A stretch of 64,000 bases of DNA, taken from NCBI GenBank assembly GCA_036785705.1, contig JAWUZG010000174.1, forward strand, positions 558,001-622,000. The letters run 5' to 3'. Origin of the DNA: Acanthornis magna. Taxonomy: Eukaryota > Chordata > Aves > Passeriformes > Acanthizidae. This document shows positions 31,897 to 43,140 of this stretch, in pieces; the first letter of the stretch is position 1; each line of letters opens with the position of its first letter. The position numbers and the translations under genes were made by a program. The notes under the pieces were generated by a model, which saw nothing but the letters and a program-made list of their open reading frames with translations, had not been told where the DNA came from and searched no databases.

Positions 31897-32285
31897 TAGA
31901 ATCCCAGAATCCCAGAATGGGTGGTTTGGGAGGGACACATTAAAGGTCCTCTTGTTCCATCTGCCTGCCTGCCATGGAGTGTGGGTAACACCTTCCACTG
32001 TCCCAGGCTGCTCCAAGCCCTGTCCAGCCTGGCCTTGGGATCCTGCCAGGGATCCAGGGGCAGCCACAGCTTCTCTGGGCACCTGTGCCAGGGCCTCCCC
32101 ACCCTCACAGGGAACAGTTCCTTCCCCATAGCCCATCTGTCCCTGCCCTCTGTCACTTTGAAGCCATTCCCCCTTGTCCTGGCACTCCAGGCCCTTGGAA
32201 ATAGTCTCTTTCCATCTTTTTTGCAGGCTCCCTTCAGGCCCTGGAAGAGACAACTAGGTCACCCCAATACTTTCCTCCAGACTGA
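31897..32285 (-). mobile_element. CR1 LINE 3' end, about 390 bp
   Basis: Tail copies TAGAATCCCAGAATCCCAGA are followed by the full CR1 3' block. Confidence 0.85.
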
Positions 32286-32610
32286 ACCCTGGAAAAGAAA
32301 CAACAGCCCACAGTTCCCAGTTCAGTTCATGGAAATGGGGACCAGTCAAGCTGGGTTCTCTTTTATCAACTCCCTTCAAATCCAAGGGCTATTTTCATTC
32401 TCAGCCTAATCTTATCTATTTTCTGCTTATTTTTTCCATCCTCTCTTACTTGTCTTTCCCTCTAGGGACACTTGTTGTCCTCTCTGGACTATTCCATGTC
32501 TTCCCTGAGGTGCAGCGTTCTCAATGAATGCAAAAGGATAAGATGAAAGAAGGGCCAATTGCTGTGAGAAGGACAGGAGGAGTCAGGGTTTGCCAAAGTA
32601 CCTGTTCTAT

Positions 32611-32725
32611 TTTATTTTATTTTATTTTATTTTATTTTATTTTATTTTATTTTATTTTATTTTATTTTATTTTATTTTATTTTATTTCATTTCATTTCAT
32701 TTCATTTCATTTCATTTCATTTCAG
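32611..32725 (+). repeat. Compound pentanucleotide repeat (TTTTA)15(TTTCA)7
   Basis: Fifteen uninterrupted TTTAT units (32,611-32,685) switch cleanly to seven TTCAT units (32,686-32,720). An AT-rich degenerate tail follows to about 32,860. Confidence 0.95.
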
Positions 32726-32860
32726 TATTTTACTTTAATTAATTTTATTTCAAAAATTTTATTTTATTTTTTATTTTTCTTTACTATTTTACTTTATTTT
32801 ATTATATTTTTATTTTATTTTTTATATTTTATTACTATATTTTACTTTATTTAATTTTTT

Positions 32861-33396
32861 CCTGCCTTTATTTCTCTTGTGAGCCACACGAGGGCAATCT
32901 TATCCTGTCATTTGTGGGAAATGAGCTCTTAAATTCCCTGACAAAGGTTAAAGAGGCTCTCAAGAGCTATTTCCTACCAGAGAGCACAAAGGGAAACATT
33001 CTTCTTGGACTGGAAATGCGTTAAAGGGCAGAACGGAGCTCAAAATTTCAAGGAAAATAATAAGAAAAGCTTTTTTTACACTTAGCCCTGCATCTTTCCT
33101 TAACAAATCCCTGCTGGTTGTCCCAGTCACCTTCTTTTCCTTTGTATGGCTATAAAATGCTTCCATGGGGATCCTTTTCCAGGACTTTCCCAGGGACTGA
33201 GGTGAAGCTGACTTGCTTGTGGTTCCCAAACTTCCTCTTCAGTTTCCTCTGGAAGACGAGCGAGATGTTAAGGTTTATTTTTCAGGAATCTCCTTGGACC
33301 CGTGACCTTTCAGGGATGACAGAAAGGGTTCTTGCCATAATTCCAGCCGTTCTCTCTGTGCCTTGGGATGCACCTGTCCCATGCCATGGACCTGTG
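32861..33396. other. Non-coding, no gene seen
   Basis: No recognisable gene or repeat. It leads into the putative LTR at 33,402. Confidence 0.4.
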
Positions 33397-33401
33397 TGTC
33401 C

Positions 33402-34189
33402 TGTTACGAATGGGGACAGGGGCTTAGCTAAACCTCTGCCTTTGCCCAGGCCTTTGGCAGCAGGCAGGAGCTCTTTTTGGGGTGGCAGCACCCCAAGACC
33501 CAGTCTCATTCACAAATGCTTTAATAATGGCCGATTAGGTCTAATATGACATAAATTATCATTTATTAGACACGGTAAATAACAGACATTAGACTTGGGA
33601 CAAAACTACATACTACACAGAACAAATGCAAAGCTATGAATAGCTAAGAATGCAGTGTGTGACAAGGACCTATACTGCAAAACTACGAATAGCTGAGAAT
33701 GCAGTGTGTGACAAGGCACCTATACTGCAAAACTACGAATAGCTGAGAATGCAGCACGAGAAAGGTACCTATTATTATTATTATTGCTAGCAAAGAAAAT
33801 ACAATTCAGGAAACCAATGTATCTTACCAAACTCCAATTTGGTGACATCAGAATCCTCACTCAGTCCTCGAGGGAGTTCCCACAGAGCTGCGTCCAGACC
33901 CTGGGGAGAAGCTTTTTCATGCTCCAGTGTCCATGTTGAAAAGCTTCTACCTCTGTGATATTTCGTGTGTCTTTTATAGTGCAAAAGTGTGTCTTTTGGT
34001 CACATATTCATTTCTTTCATCTCTCTCCACATCCTCTCTCCATACCAAGATGTGGACTCAAGGCTGGAGATCTCGGACTGTCAGGCACCAAGAGATAACT
34101 TCTTGATGGGCTTTTGACTCAATCTGAGTTATCTATGCACCAGCCATGGAGAGAGAGGTGTGTGTGTGTGGGGGGACTGTCCTGCCACA
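33402..34189 (-). mobile_element. Putative solo LTR
   Basis: A 788-bp block with TG...CA ends and a 5-bp duplication TGTCC (33,397-33,401 and 34,190-34,194). On the minus strand there is a TATAAAA box (33,978-33,972) and AATAAA (33,567-33,562). The distance between TATA and poly(A), about 400 bp, is unusually long and includes the 49-50 bp tandem repeat. The borders rest mainly on the short duplication. Confidence 0.45.
33629..33772 (+). repeat. Three tandem copies of a 49-50 bp unit
   Basis: GAATAGCT(A/G)AGAATGCAG starts at 33,638, 33,687 and 33,737. The unit also contains CCTATACTGCAAAACTAC. The first and last copies are more diverged. A short (ATT)n run follows. Confidence 0.85.
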
Positions 34190-34577
34190 TGTCCCCAGCC
34201 GTGCCTTCCCCTGCTGTGGGCAGTGCTGTGCTCCCACCGATCCTGCCAGGAGTGTTTCAGGGCAGACTCAGCAGGGAAAACTGGGGAAGGTGCAAAAACA
34301 CGGAGCACCTCAGCCTTTCCCATGTCCTGTGGTACTATGAAGTAAAGCGTTTCACACAGTTTCACACACAGGCTCATTTTCTTTCCAGTGACCAATGGAT
34401 GATGCAGCATGGGATGATTCCAAGCCCAGAGGAAGGTGACAATGGAGCCTAAGTCTGCTGGGATCTGAGTATGGAGGAGCCCCAGTTCTGATCTGGATCT
34501 ATAAAGAAATTTTGCAGTGTCTCCTCCCTTGTCAATTAAATTGCCTTTTATTAGAGCAACATTAGGATGCATTTTCC

Positions 34578-34690
34578 CTGGGAGTGTCCAAGGCCAGGCT
34601 GGAGCAACTTGGTCTAGTGGAAGGTGTCCCTGGGGTGGGACTGGGAGCTTTAAGGTCCCTCCCAGTCCAAACCATTCCATGATTCCATGA
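34578..34690 (+). mobile_element. CR1 LINE 3' end
   Basis: Ends CCAAACCATTCCATGATTCC, the canonical CR1 tail context. Confidence 0.85.
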
Positions 34691-34997
34691 GCTGCTGTAC
34701 TTGTGTCTTTCTTCAGCACACCTCCCCTGGGACCAGACGTGTTCAGTGGAGTGAAAGAGTTGGGCAATCCTTTAACAAATGAAACTTTCCAGCCTCTGCG
34801 ACAGCAAATGCAGCTCATAATAGTCCATTGCCAGCAAGAAAATGCAGTTGTGGCTTCTTTCATCCTACAGACCTCCCCAAGGAGAAGCTGGACAAACCTT
34901 TTCAGGTTTAGGCACTGAGTTGGACAGTTCTTCCTTCTCCCCATGAGCAGCAAATGCAGGGAAGCAGCAGAATTCCCCTCATGGAAAAGAATCCAAA

Positions 34998-35175
34998 TCA
35001 TGGAATATCTGGAGCTGGAAGGGACCCACAAGGATCAGAGCCCAGCTCCTGTCCCTGCCCAGACACCCCAAAAATCCCAACCTGTGGATCCCTGAGAGCG
35101 TTGTCCAAATGCTCCTGGAGCTCTGTCAGCCTGAGCAGTGCCCAGCCAGCACCCAGTGCCCAGAAGAAGGATTTC
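34998..35175 (-). mobile_element. CR1 LINE 3' fragment
   Basis: CATGGAATATCTGGAGCTGG onward, a CR1 subtype that also appears at 52,450 and 31,040. Confidence 0.8.
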
Positions 35176-35908
35176 TTTGGCCTCTTGCAGCCCAAACTGA
35201 ACAGTGCCATGTCGAGCTGTGTGACTGGAGTAAGGTCTGCTGGCACTGGAGATTGACAGTCAAGTCCCAGTGGCAGCCACTGCTGGGAAAGCAGCTCAGA
35301 CAGGCAGAGACGCTGGGATAAAGCAGGAAACCTGGATGTGTTAGCAGAGGATCTAAAGCAGACGCTCAGCACAGGCTCCCGAGGCTATCAAAGTGCTCAG
35401 GAAACAGCTCAGGGGCTGATGTTGAACCCCTGCAGATGTAAAGCCTCCAGCAGCCCTTCAGCACCTGGTTCTGAACACCCACAGCTTTAACTGCTTTTCA
35501 GTGAGCCCTGGGCACTGATATAATTTGAGGTGCACAAATTGATACCAAATTAACAAAAATATTGTTGCCTCACTGCATTGTTAGAGCAGCAAGGAGAGCT
35601 CAGCTCCTACATGCAGAGGAGGGTTGGAGTGTTCTTTCTGTAGGAGAGATCCCACAGGGAAAGGAGGAGCTGTCCCCTCAGGATGTAGCTCGAGGCTATT
35701 AAAAAGGTGTTCTGCCAAATCTCTGACCCCAGAGAGAAAATCAGCTCAGTGAGGAGCCACCCCTCCTGATCCAGAGTCCCTTCACAAAGAGTGGGAAATT
35801 GGTTTAAACCTATTTTTGGTAGGATAAGAAAAAGAAACGCCACCAGAGGAGGGAGAAAATCTTCAACTGGGCAGTGGTTAGAGTTAGAAAGGATTTTGCT
35901 CCTTGCAC

Positions 35909-35985
35909 GTGGAATCATGGAATCACTGAGGTTGGAAAATACCGCTCAGATCATCACGTCCAACCATTAGCCCAGCACCACTGAG
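35909..35985 (-). mobile_element. Short CR1 LINE 3' fragment
   Basis: GGAATCATGGAATCACTGAG, followed by CGTCCAACCATTAGCCC. Confidence 0.75.
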
Positions 35986-36284
35986 AGGAGCAAGGGATCA
36001 CAAAACAAGCAGGAGACACCAGTAAAGTCCTCAGGGCTGAACTGGCATTTTTGTGTAATACTTTGGGCAGGCACAAAATCACTCGCCAGCCTGGGTCAGC
36101 AGGAGACAGAGTACAGAAGATTAAACAGATCTATTCTTTTCCCCAGAACAGTGATTTAGCTCAGGCTCTGTGTCTTGCTCAGCATGTCCTGGAGATTTTT
36201 GATCTGCTTTGTGCACAGGGAGCTCCTGTCTGCAAGTGAATATTGAGGGCACTGGCGTGCAGAGACACCAGGAGGCAGAAGAAC

Positions 36285-36560
36285 CCTCTCCATTCCTGAG
36301 GAAATGGCTTGAAACTGAGAGGGAATAGGGTTAGATGGGATATTGGGATGGAATTCTTCCCTGTGAGGGTGGGGAGGCCCTGGCACAGGTGCCCAGAGAA
36401 GCTGTGGCTGCCCCTGGATCCCTGGCAGTGTCCCAGGCCAGGCTGGACAGGGCTTGGAGCACCCTGGGCTAGTGGAAGGTGTCCCTGCCCACGGCAGGGG
36501 TGGGACTGGATGTGTTTCAGGATCCCTTCCAACCCAAACCATTCTGGGATTCCATGACCC
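36285..36560 (+). mobile_element. CR1 LINE 3' end
   Basis: Closely resembles the copy at 28,990-29,402 but extends to the tail (CATTCTGGGATTCCATGA). Confidence 0.9.
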
Positions 36561-37005
36561 AGCTTCTCCTCATGCTCTGCCCTGGTTTCAGCTGGGATAG
36601 AGTTTAAATCCTCTCCCGAGCTGCTGGTACAGATGCAATTGGGTGCAGAGAAGAGCGGGGTGAGAACAAGGGAGAGTAACAGCTCTGCAGGCACCCAGGG
36701 CAGGGCAGGAGGAGGGGCAGAACTGCTGCAGGTGCTGGAGCTGATATTGCCCTGAGATTCTGTGGAGAAGGCCATGGGGAGGCAGCTGTGCCCCTGCAGC
36801 CCCTGGAGGAACCCATGGTGGAGCAGGAGGTGCCCAGGAGAGGCTGTGAGCCTGTGGGAAGTCCCTGCTGGAGCAGGGTCCTGGCAGGGACCTGCAGACC
36901 CACGGAGAGAGGAGCCCCCACTGGAGCAGGGTCCTGGCAGTACGTGTGACCCTGGGGAGGACCCTCACTGGAGCAGTTCTTGAAGGACAGACCCTGTGGA
37001 GGACT
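36561..37005. other. Non-coding, no gene seen
   Basis: GC-rich. The phrase CTGGAGCAGGGTCCTGGCAG occurs twice about 50 bp apart (near 36,869 and 36,920), a short direct duplication. Confidence 0.5.
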
Positions 37006-37583
37006 TGTTGGAAAATATACCAGTTTAAAAATTTTGTATAACTTTTAACTTTTTAATTTTGTCTCTCTAGTTAGGCTTGCCTTGACTTTGCTTTGGGGAA
37101 GAGGATTTTCTTTAGTTTATTTAGGAGATATAGCATCACTCTAAGGAGATGGGCTTAGCATTTCAACAGACTGGAGCAGCCCAAAGATCCCCAGAAAGAT
37201 AAAGGCCATCAGCGGAACAGTGATGGAACATCGGTGGCCATCTCCAAACATCCACCCCAGAGCACCTCTGACAGAGCTGAAGACATCTCGCCCAGAAAGG
37301 ACTGATAAGGAAATTGAAAAATGAAGATCTAATTTATATCGGAGGTGAGGGGATTCAGATCCAATAGAAAACTGAATACTGAGGGTTGCTCAACTCTGGA
37401 CCAATGAACTTTGAAACAATGCATCCCTATGGGTTTTTACTGTATAAAACTTGGGGACAAATCATGTAAAGGCATGTGTTTTTGAAATACTTTCCTTGGC
37501 ACAGTAAATAAAGTAATGCCTGATTCTCTATCACTTCAAATATAGTGCTAGAGGGTTTTTATTTCTCCTGATTTTCGGTGACA
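37006..37583 (+). mobile_element. Solo LTR (borders approximate)
   Basis: Begins TGTTGGAAAATATACC and ends TTTTCGGTGACA. TATAAAA is at 37,443-37,449 and AATAAA at 37,507-37,512, in the right order and spacing for an LTR. No target-site duplication is evident, so the ends could be off or mutated. No genes are inside. Confidence 0.65.
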
Positions 37584-38280
37584 GAGTGACCCATGTTGCA
37601 GCAGTTTGTGGAGAGCTGCTGTCCGTGGCATGGACCCAGGCTGGAGAAGTTCATGGAGAACTGTCTCCCATGGGTGGGGCAGCAGCAGGAATAACGTGCA
37701 ATGAACCGAACATAACCTCCGTTCCCATCCCCTGTGCTGATGGAGGGAGCAGGAAGAGCTGGGCCGGAGGGAAGCATGGGAGAAAGGTGTTTTAAAGTCT
37801 GCTTTTGCTTCTCTTTGTCCTGCTCTGATTTTGTTAGTAACACATTCAATTAATATATCTAATTCCTGTTTGGCCCATGAGGGTATTTGTTGAGGGATCT
37901 CTCCTGGCCCTTATTTCAACCCATGAATCCTCTTCCCCATTTTCTCTTCCCTGTCCAGCTGTGGAGGGCAGTGATGGAGAGGTTTTGTGGGTGCCTGGAA
38001 TGCAGCCAGGGTCACCCCACTACAGCTGGGCACAGAGGAATGACATTAATTTAACTCCTTTTGTCCTACCTAAGAAGAAGGTTCCCATTCCACCCAGCCA
38101 CTCTTGTCGTGGGGACACTGTGGGTGTTTGGGGCTGATGATGGTGTTCCCTCTGCTTACAGAACTGCCAGTTCTGGAGGCAGAGTTTGTTGTTATTCACA
38201 TGATAAAATAATTTTAAACATCTACTGTCACCTCACTGTTTTTTGACTTCCATGACATCATTATCGTCTCCAGTACACTC

Positions 38281-38324
<44 letters not shown>

Positions 38325-39035
38325 ACCAAGAAAAAATCCCCCAAAACGACATCTGTGTACATTTTCAGAAATGCTGAGAACTCAGAATCTGTTCTCACCT
38401 TCGGGGACCTTGATGAATGGTTTGTCATAAAATCAGTGGGTTGAATATGCACAACCTGGCGATGGGCTCTTGATGAACCCATTACCAGGGCTTGGAGTAA
38501 CTCTTAATTTGGGGGGAGCTGCCACTCCGCACTGTCAGGTTACACTTATGTGCAGCAGATGTGCTGCACATTGATTTATTCATGTGCCCAGAGTGGAACA
38601 TCTTTCTAAATAAAAGTGAAATGTAATTTTAGCCCAAGGTCATTATTAGTATTCCTTATTTTGTGCTTGTTATAAAAAGCTCCTTAACTGCATCTCAGTG
38701 ATCCCAAAACTTGCTTTGGGATTGTCTAACCTAGTCCACACCTTAAATTTCTTTGCCTTATTACAATTGTTAAATTTCTAATTTTTTTTCTTCTGTTGCA
38801 TGAGATGAAGCATTTTTTTAGGGTTCATAGCACAGTGATCCATCCCTTTACAAGGGATTTTAATATTCTGACTGGATATCCTTTTTTCTCCCTGGCTTGT
38901 GAGGTTAATCGGCACCTTGGTGGATTTTTGTTGACATGTCCCTCAAAGGATTTCTGTAAATTTTCAGTGTGTAACCTGAGGTTTGGATGGACCAAACTTA
39001 AACCCAGGCATCTCCCTCCTCCTCTGGGATGAGGA
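37584..39035. other. Non-coding, no gene seen
   Basis: Contains a poly(A) run of about 28 at 38,284-38,311 with an impure continuation. No exons are recognised. Confidence 0.5.
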
Positions 39036-39199
39036 GTTAGGGTTAGGCTTAGGGTTAGGGTCAAGGTCAGGGTCAGGGTTAGGTTTAAGGGTAGGGCTAG
39101 GTTTAGTATTAGGGTTGTGCCTATGCTGAGGTCTGGATTTAGGGTTAAGGTTAGGGTCATGTTTAGCGTTATGTTAATATTTGTTTTAGGGTTAGGTTG
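39036..39199 (+). repeat. Degenerate interstitial telomere-like repeat
   Basis: Many TTAGGG copies with variants TCAGGG, TTAAGG and TTAGGC on the + strand. The densest part is 39,036-39,110. Confidence 0.8.
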
Positions 39200-39653
39200 A
39201 GAATTCTGGTTAGTTTTGGTTTTTTTTAGGGGCAGTTTCTGGGTTAGAGTGAGGTGAGAGCTTTTCGTGGGTGTATTCAGTTTGATCACTGTCCACGTGA
39301 GTGTTTTGGCAGCTCATATCTCTGCAAAGGCATCTCTTTCCTGTTGATCATTGGGGTCAATTTTCACATGAAGCTGGGATTCCTGAATTTGTGTTTTATT
39401 TTTTTAACCTTTAGGTGAGTCTTTCCTAGGTCTCCTCCAGCCTGGTCTCTTCCACAAGCTGCTGTCTCACGTTCACAGCATTTTCTGTTCCTTTTCAGTA
39501 TTTGGGATCAGCCCCATTTCATTTCAAGAAGTCCTTGGCAGAGGGTTTGAAACTCCTATTTACCCTGTAGACTTCTGGCTGCCTTGGGATAAGGGGGGGA
39601 CACCTTTCCCTTCCCCTGAGCAGTGCTGGGACCTTTCCTGCAGCCCAGCAGGG

Positions 39654-39985
39654 TGTGGGAATTGTAGGCACACAGTAAGAGCGACTTTACCATGAGACCA
39701 ACTTGTCCCAAATTCTCCCAGTGGCTCTCTGGTTCAAAACAAGCAGGAATTCATAAACAGAGATAGCCGGGCTCATGCAGGTGGTGTTTTTCCAAGATGT
39801 TGTTCTGGCTGTAGGGAGCCAATGTTATTGTGGGGTGGTGAATTGAGAGCCAATGGATGTGTGACGTGAAAGTTAGAAAATAGTATAAAAAGGCTTTGGA
39901 AAACAAGGAGTTACTTCTTCCTTTTCTCTGACCAAGAAGCTGTTGTAGTGAACTTTTTTATGTCATGACCATCGCGACAGCGACA
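39654..39985 (+). mobile_element. Solo LTR, family X, copy 1
   Basis: A 332-bp block, TGTGGGAATTGTAGGC to CATCGCGACA, with a perfect 6-bp target-site duplication GCAGGG (39,648-39,653 and 39,986-39,991). A CCAAT box precedes TATAAAA (39,884-39,890). It is the same family as the copy at 63,596-63,939. The AATAAA of copy 2 reads AACAAG here. Confidence 0.85.
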
Positions 39986-39991
39986 GCAGGG

Positions 39992-40540
39992 CACAATTAC
40001 AGTTACTCTGAGTATCTGAGGTCCCTGCTATGGTACTTTCTTGTCTCCTCTCAGCTTTTGCACTGGCACCTCCCTTTTCCTTCCTGGGCAAACATTTTCT
40101 CTCCAGCCACGTCTGGGTTGCTCCGTGCAGCCTCTCCACTGGAGCAGCCCTTGCCATGGACAGCCATTGCCATCCAGACCCTCGAGTGACAATGGAAAGG
40201 GAATGGCTAGGACAGGGTGACATCCTGACCACTTCAGGGATGAAGGATGGTGGGAAGGAGCAAATCCATGGCTGGAGCAGGCAGAGAGCAGCTGTGGCAA
40301 TGGGGGTGGAGGAGCCATACCTGGAGAGATGTCTCCCAACAGGTGATGGGACTATGGCAAACAAAAGCTGATGGCTGGGCTGGGACCACAAGGGATGGAT
40401 GATCCATGGGCATGGAGAAGGGCCAGCAACAGGTCCCTGCCAGAGCCAGGCAGTGCTTCTGAAGACAAGGATGGGGAACTCACCTTCCATTGTCTCTGTG
40501 CTCACACCAACCAGGTTAAATCACAAAGTGTTTATCACAT
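39992..40540. other. Non-coding, no gene seen
   Basis: A 180-codon minus-strand open frame spans this area but has no recognisable domain or splice context. Confidence 0.4.
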
Positions 40541-40832
40541 AATTGTGGAATCATTTCGGTTGGAAAAGCCTCTCAGATGATCGAGTCCAACCATCCACCA
40601 GCACCACCACCACGTTCACTCTTAACCCATGTCCCCAAATGCCACATTCACACATTTTATGAACACTTCCAGGGATGGTGACTCCACCACTGCCCTGGGC
40701 AGCTGTGCCAGTGCCTGACCAGCCTTTCTGTGAAGAAATTTTCCCAATGCCCGACCCAAACCTCCCCTTACACAGCTTGAGGCCGTTTCCTCTCATCCCC
40801 CTTGTTCCCTGGGAGTAGAGTCTGTCAGGAAG
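40541..40832 (-). mobile_element. CR1 LINE 3' end
   Basis: TTGTGGAATCATTTCGGTTGG onward into GTGACTCCACCACTGCCC, a CR1 subtype also seen at 48,209. Confidence 0.85.
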
Positions 40833-42896
40833 TTGTGGAGTTATTATTTAATAAACCATTAAAACATTTTCTTATCTGGGCTCAGGGTAAAGATTTCCTA
40901 TCTCAATGCAAATGAATGCCAAACAACCCCGAAATGTTATTTTAGCCCATTTTTAACACCATTCCCCAGACAGCCCTGTGGATGTGGTCACAGGACAGAA
41001 TGGGGTCCTGTGACCTCGTGCAGAGCTTTCCAGATGCTGCCTTGAGTTCTGGATTAATCATTTCCCTTTCCCCCCGAATCTGAATTGATTTCCCTGCTTC
41101 TGTTCAATGCAACTGTAGCATCCAGGTGTGGGAGTCGATCCATGTGGGCCCCTTCAACTCAGGATATTCCATGAATCTGTGATTCCATAAATGGGTGCTC
41201 ACACCTGACTCTTCCCCTGCAAGCTCAGCTGCCCCAAAATTCCTTCAGAGACCCTCTGGCATTCAATAATATTTAGCAATGGATCATATAGAAGGTGTTT
41301 AATGATTAATGGTATTTGGAAAAATATCATATACCCTGAGAAGTTTTACACTCTCTCTATTCCCGTGCCAGCAAACGAAGATTTGCAGAGTGAGGTAATT
41401 TTATTAAACCAACTGATAAAACTGGAAAAAAGAAGAGAAATACTTTGGAAATCCAACATCGTCTTTGAGTCTTAACCAGAAACGGCACATTTCTTGCCAA
41501 GTTCTGGCTGAAAATAGCTGTGTTGAGTTTCACTTAATTTTTTTAATCAGTTTGGAATTACAGAATGGTTGGTGAAAATGTAGGGTGTGATAATTATTGT
41601 GGAGTAAAAGATATTGCTGGAGCAAGGAGCAAATAGTGGGAATCCAGAGTCAGGCTCTGAATGAGCCCCGTGATGACCTTGGGGATCCATTGCCCCTCGG
41701 CAGCTCTAGCCCAGATTTCCTTTCACTTCCACCCCAAAGGGAATTTTCCATGCTCTGAAAGGAGCATTTCTGCTGCACCTATCCTGGGCTCCAGAAGATT
41801 TTCTGGAGCTCAGAGGAGCTCGGGGAGTGCTACAAGATGCTTCACTGCCCGTGAATCCAGGAATGAACTCCCTTTCCACACATTAATTATAGGCTTTGCT
41901 GAAGAAAATCAAAGGAAAGACAGAAGCAGATGGGAAGAGATATTTAGACATTTTAACAATCTCTTCCCATGCCTAATGGAAGAGGGTTAAATGTTGAATT
42001 CCATAACTCTTCCAAACCTTTGGGTAAGCACTGACCGGGGCAGCTACAAGTTGCTGCCTTAACTGTGAAATTGTCCAGTCCCTGCTGGAGAGTCCTGATT
42101 TTGTCAGACTTGGAAATTCCCAGGGCGATGATCCTTTGGCAATCTGCAGGTGCCTGAAACGCCTCTGGATAACCACACCCCATGGCCAGGCAGGATTTTA
42201 TCTGCGGGATCCACATGGGTTGCAGATGGATATGAGGGTACAGATGGGCAGGGGGTCAACAAATCTGATTAGTAAAGCAAATACAATTTTCAGCTGTTAT
42301 AAATTAACAGTGCTGTTCTCAGGGTGTCTCGGATGTTCCCTATGTGTTCCTGCTGTCTCAGGAATATTTGCACCTCTGTTTGCTGATGGGACTGTTTGAA
42401 GTTTGGGGCCTGGGTGTGATGGAGTTTTCTTCACTGTGGCAGCCCCTGAGCTCACAAACTCCCAGCCTGGGATAGCTCAGATCAAACTTTGCCATAAATA
42501 AACTCCACTTCCATCAGCCTTTCTGTTTCCCTTCTGCACTTTATAAACATGGCAACATATCTCAAAATCCTTGGTGTTCAAGCACTGCTCTGCCATGATC
42601 ACCACATTTTTAGCCTACGGACTGTAGATATATATGTTCCCTGTTTGGGAAACAGGGAAGGGCTCAATCAAATGGACACCAAGCCAAGGATGTGCTGGGA
42701 ATGCAGAGTCATCCCCAAGGAATACCCTGGGCTTAGCAGGACCTGCCTTGAACTTGCTGGGTCAGGTATCTTTTAATCACCTTGCCTTGCCTGAAGCAGG
42801 AGATGGGAAGTGAGGCATCTGTCCTACAGGAAGGTACTTTTGGGCATCACAGGGCTAATGAAGGTCCAGGAAAAGAGGTGTCAGTTATGTGATTTG
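40833..42896. other. Non-coding with a short CR1 tail
   Basis: A plus-oriented CR1 3' remnant lies at 41,119-41,190 (GATATTCCATGAATCTGTG). Otherwise no gene is seen. Confidence 0.5.
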
Positions 42897-42945
42897 CATG
42901 GAATCATCAAATGGTTTGGGTTGGAAGGGGCCTTGAAGGTCAGTA
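42897..42945 (-). mobile_element. Short CR1 3' fragment
   Basis: TGGTTTGGGTTGGAAGGGGC in minus orientation. Confidence 0.7.
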
Positions 42946-43002
42946 GGTGGGGTTTGCTCACTGCTGCATTGACCAGAAACACAGAAGCAAGAAAGGATTT
43001 AT

Positions 43003-43140
43003 GCCTGGAAGTGTCCAAGGCAAGGTTGGACAGGGCTTGGGGCAACCTGGGATAGAGGAAGGTGTCCCTGCCCATGGCAGAGGTGGAATAAGATGTGCTT
43101 TAAGGTCCCTTCCAATCCAAACCACCCTATAATAAATCCT
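43003..43140 (+). mobile_element. CR1 LINE 3' end
   Basis: GGAAGTGTCCAAGGCAAGG, then the ATGGCAGAGGTGG block, ending near CCAAACCACCC. Confidence 0.8.

Noticed and set aside
39963..40505. Minus-strand frame of 180 codons after the first family X LTR
   Set aside because: No recognisable domain, start context or splice support; chance in moderately GC-rich DNA.
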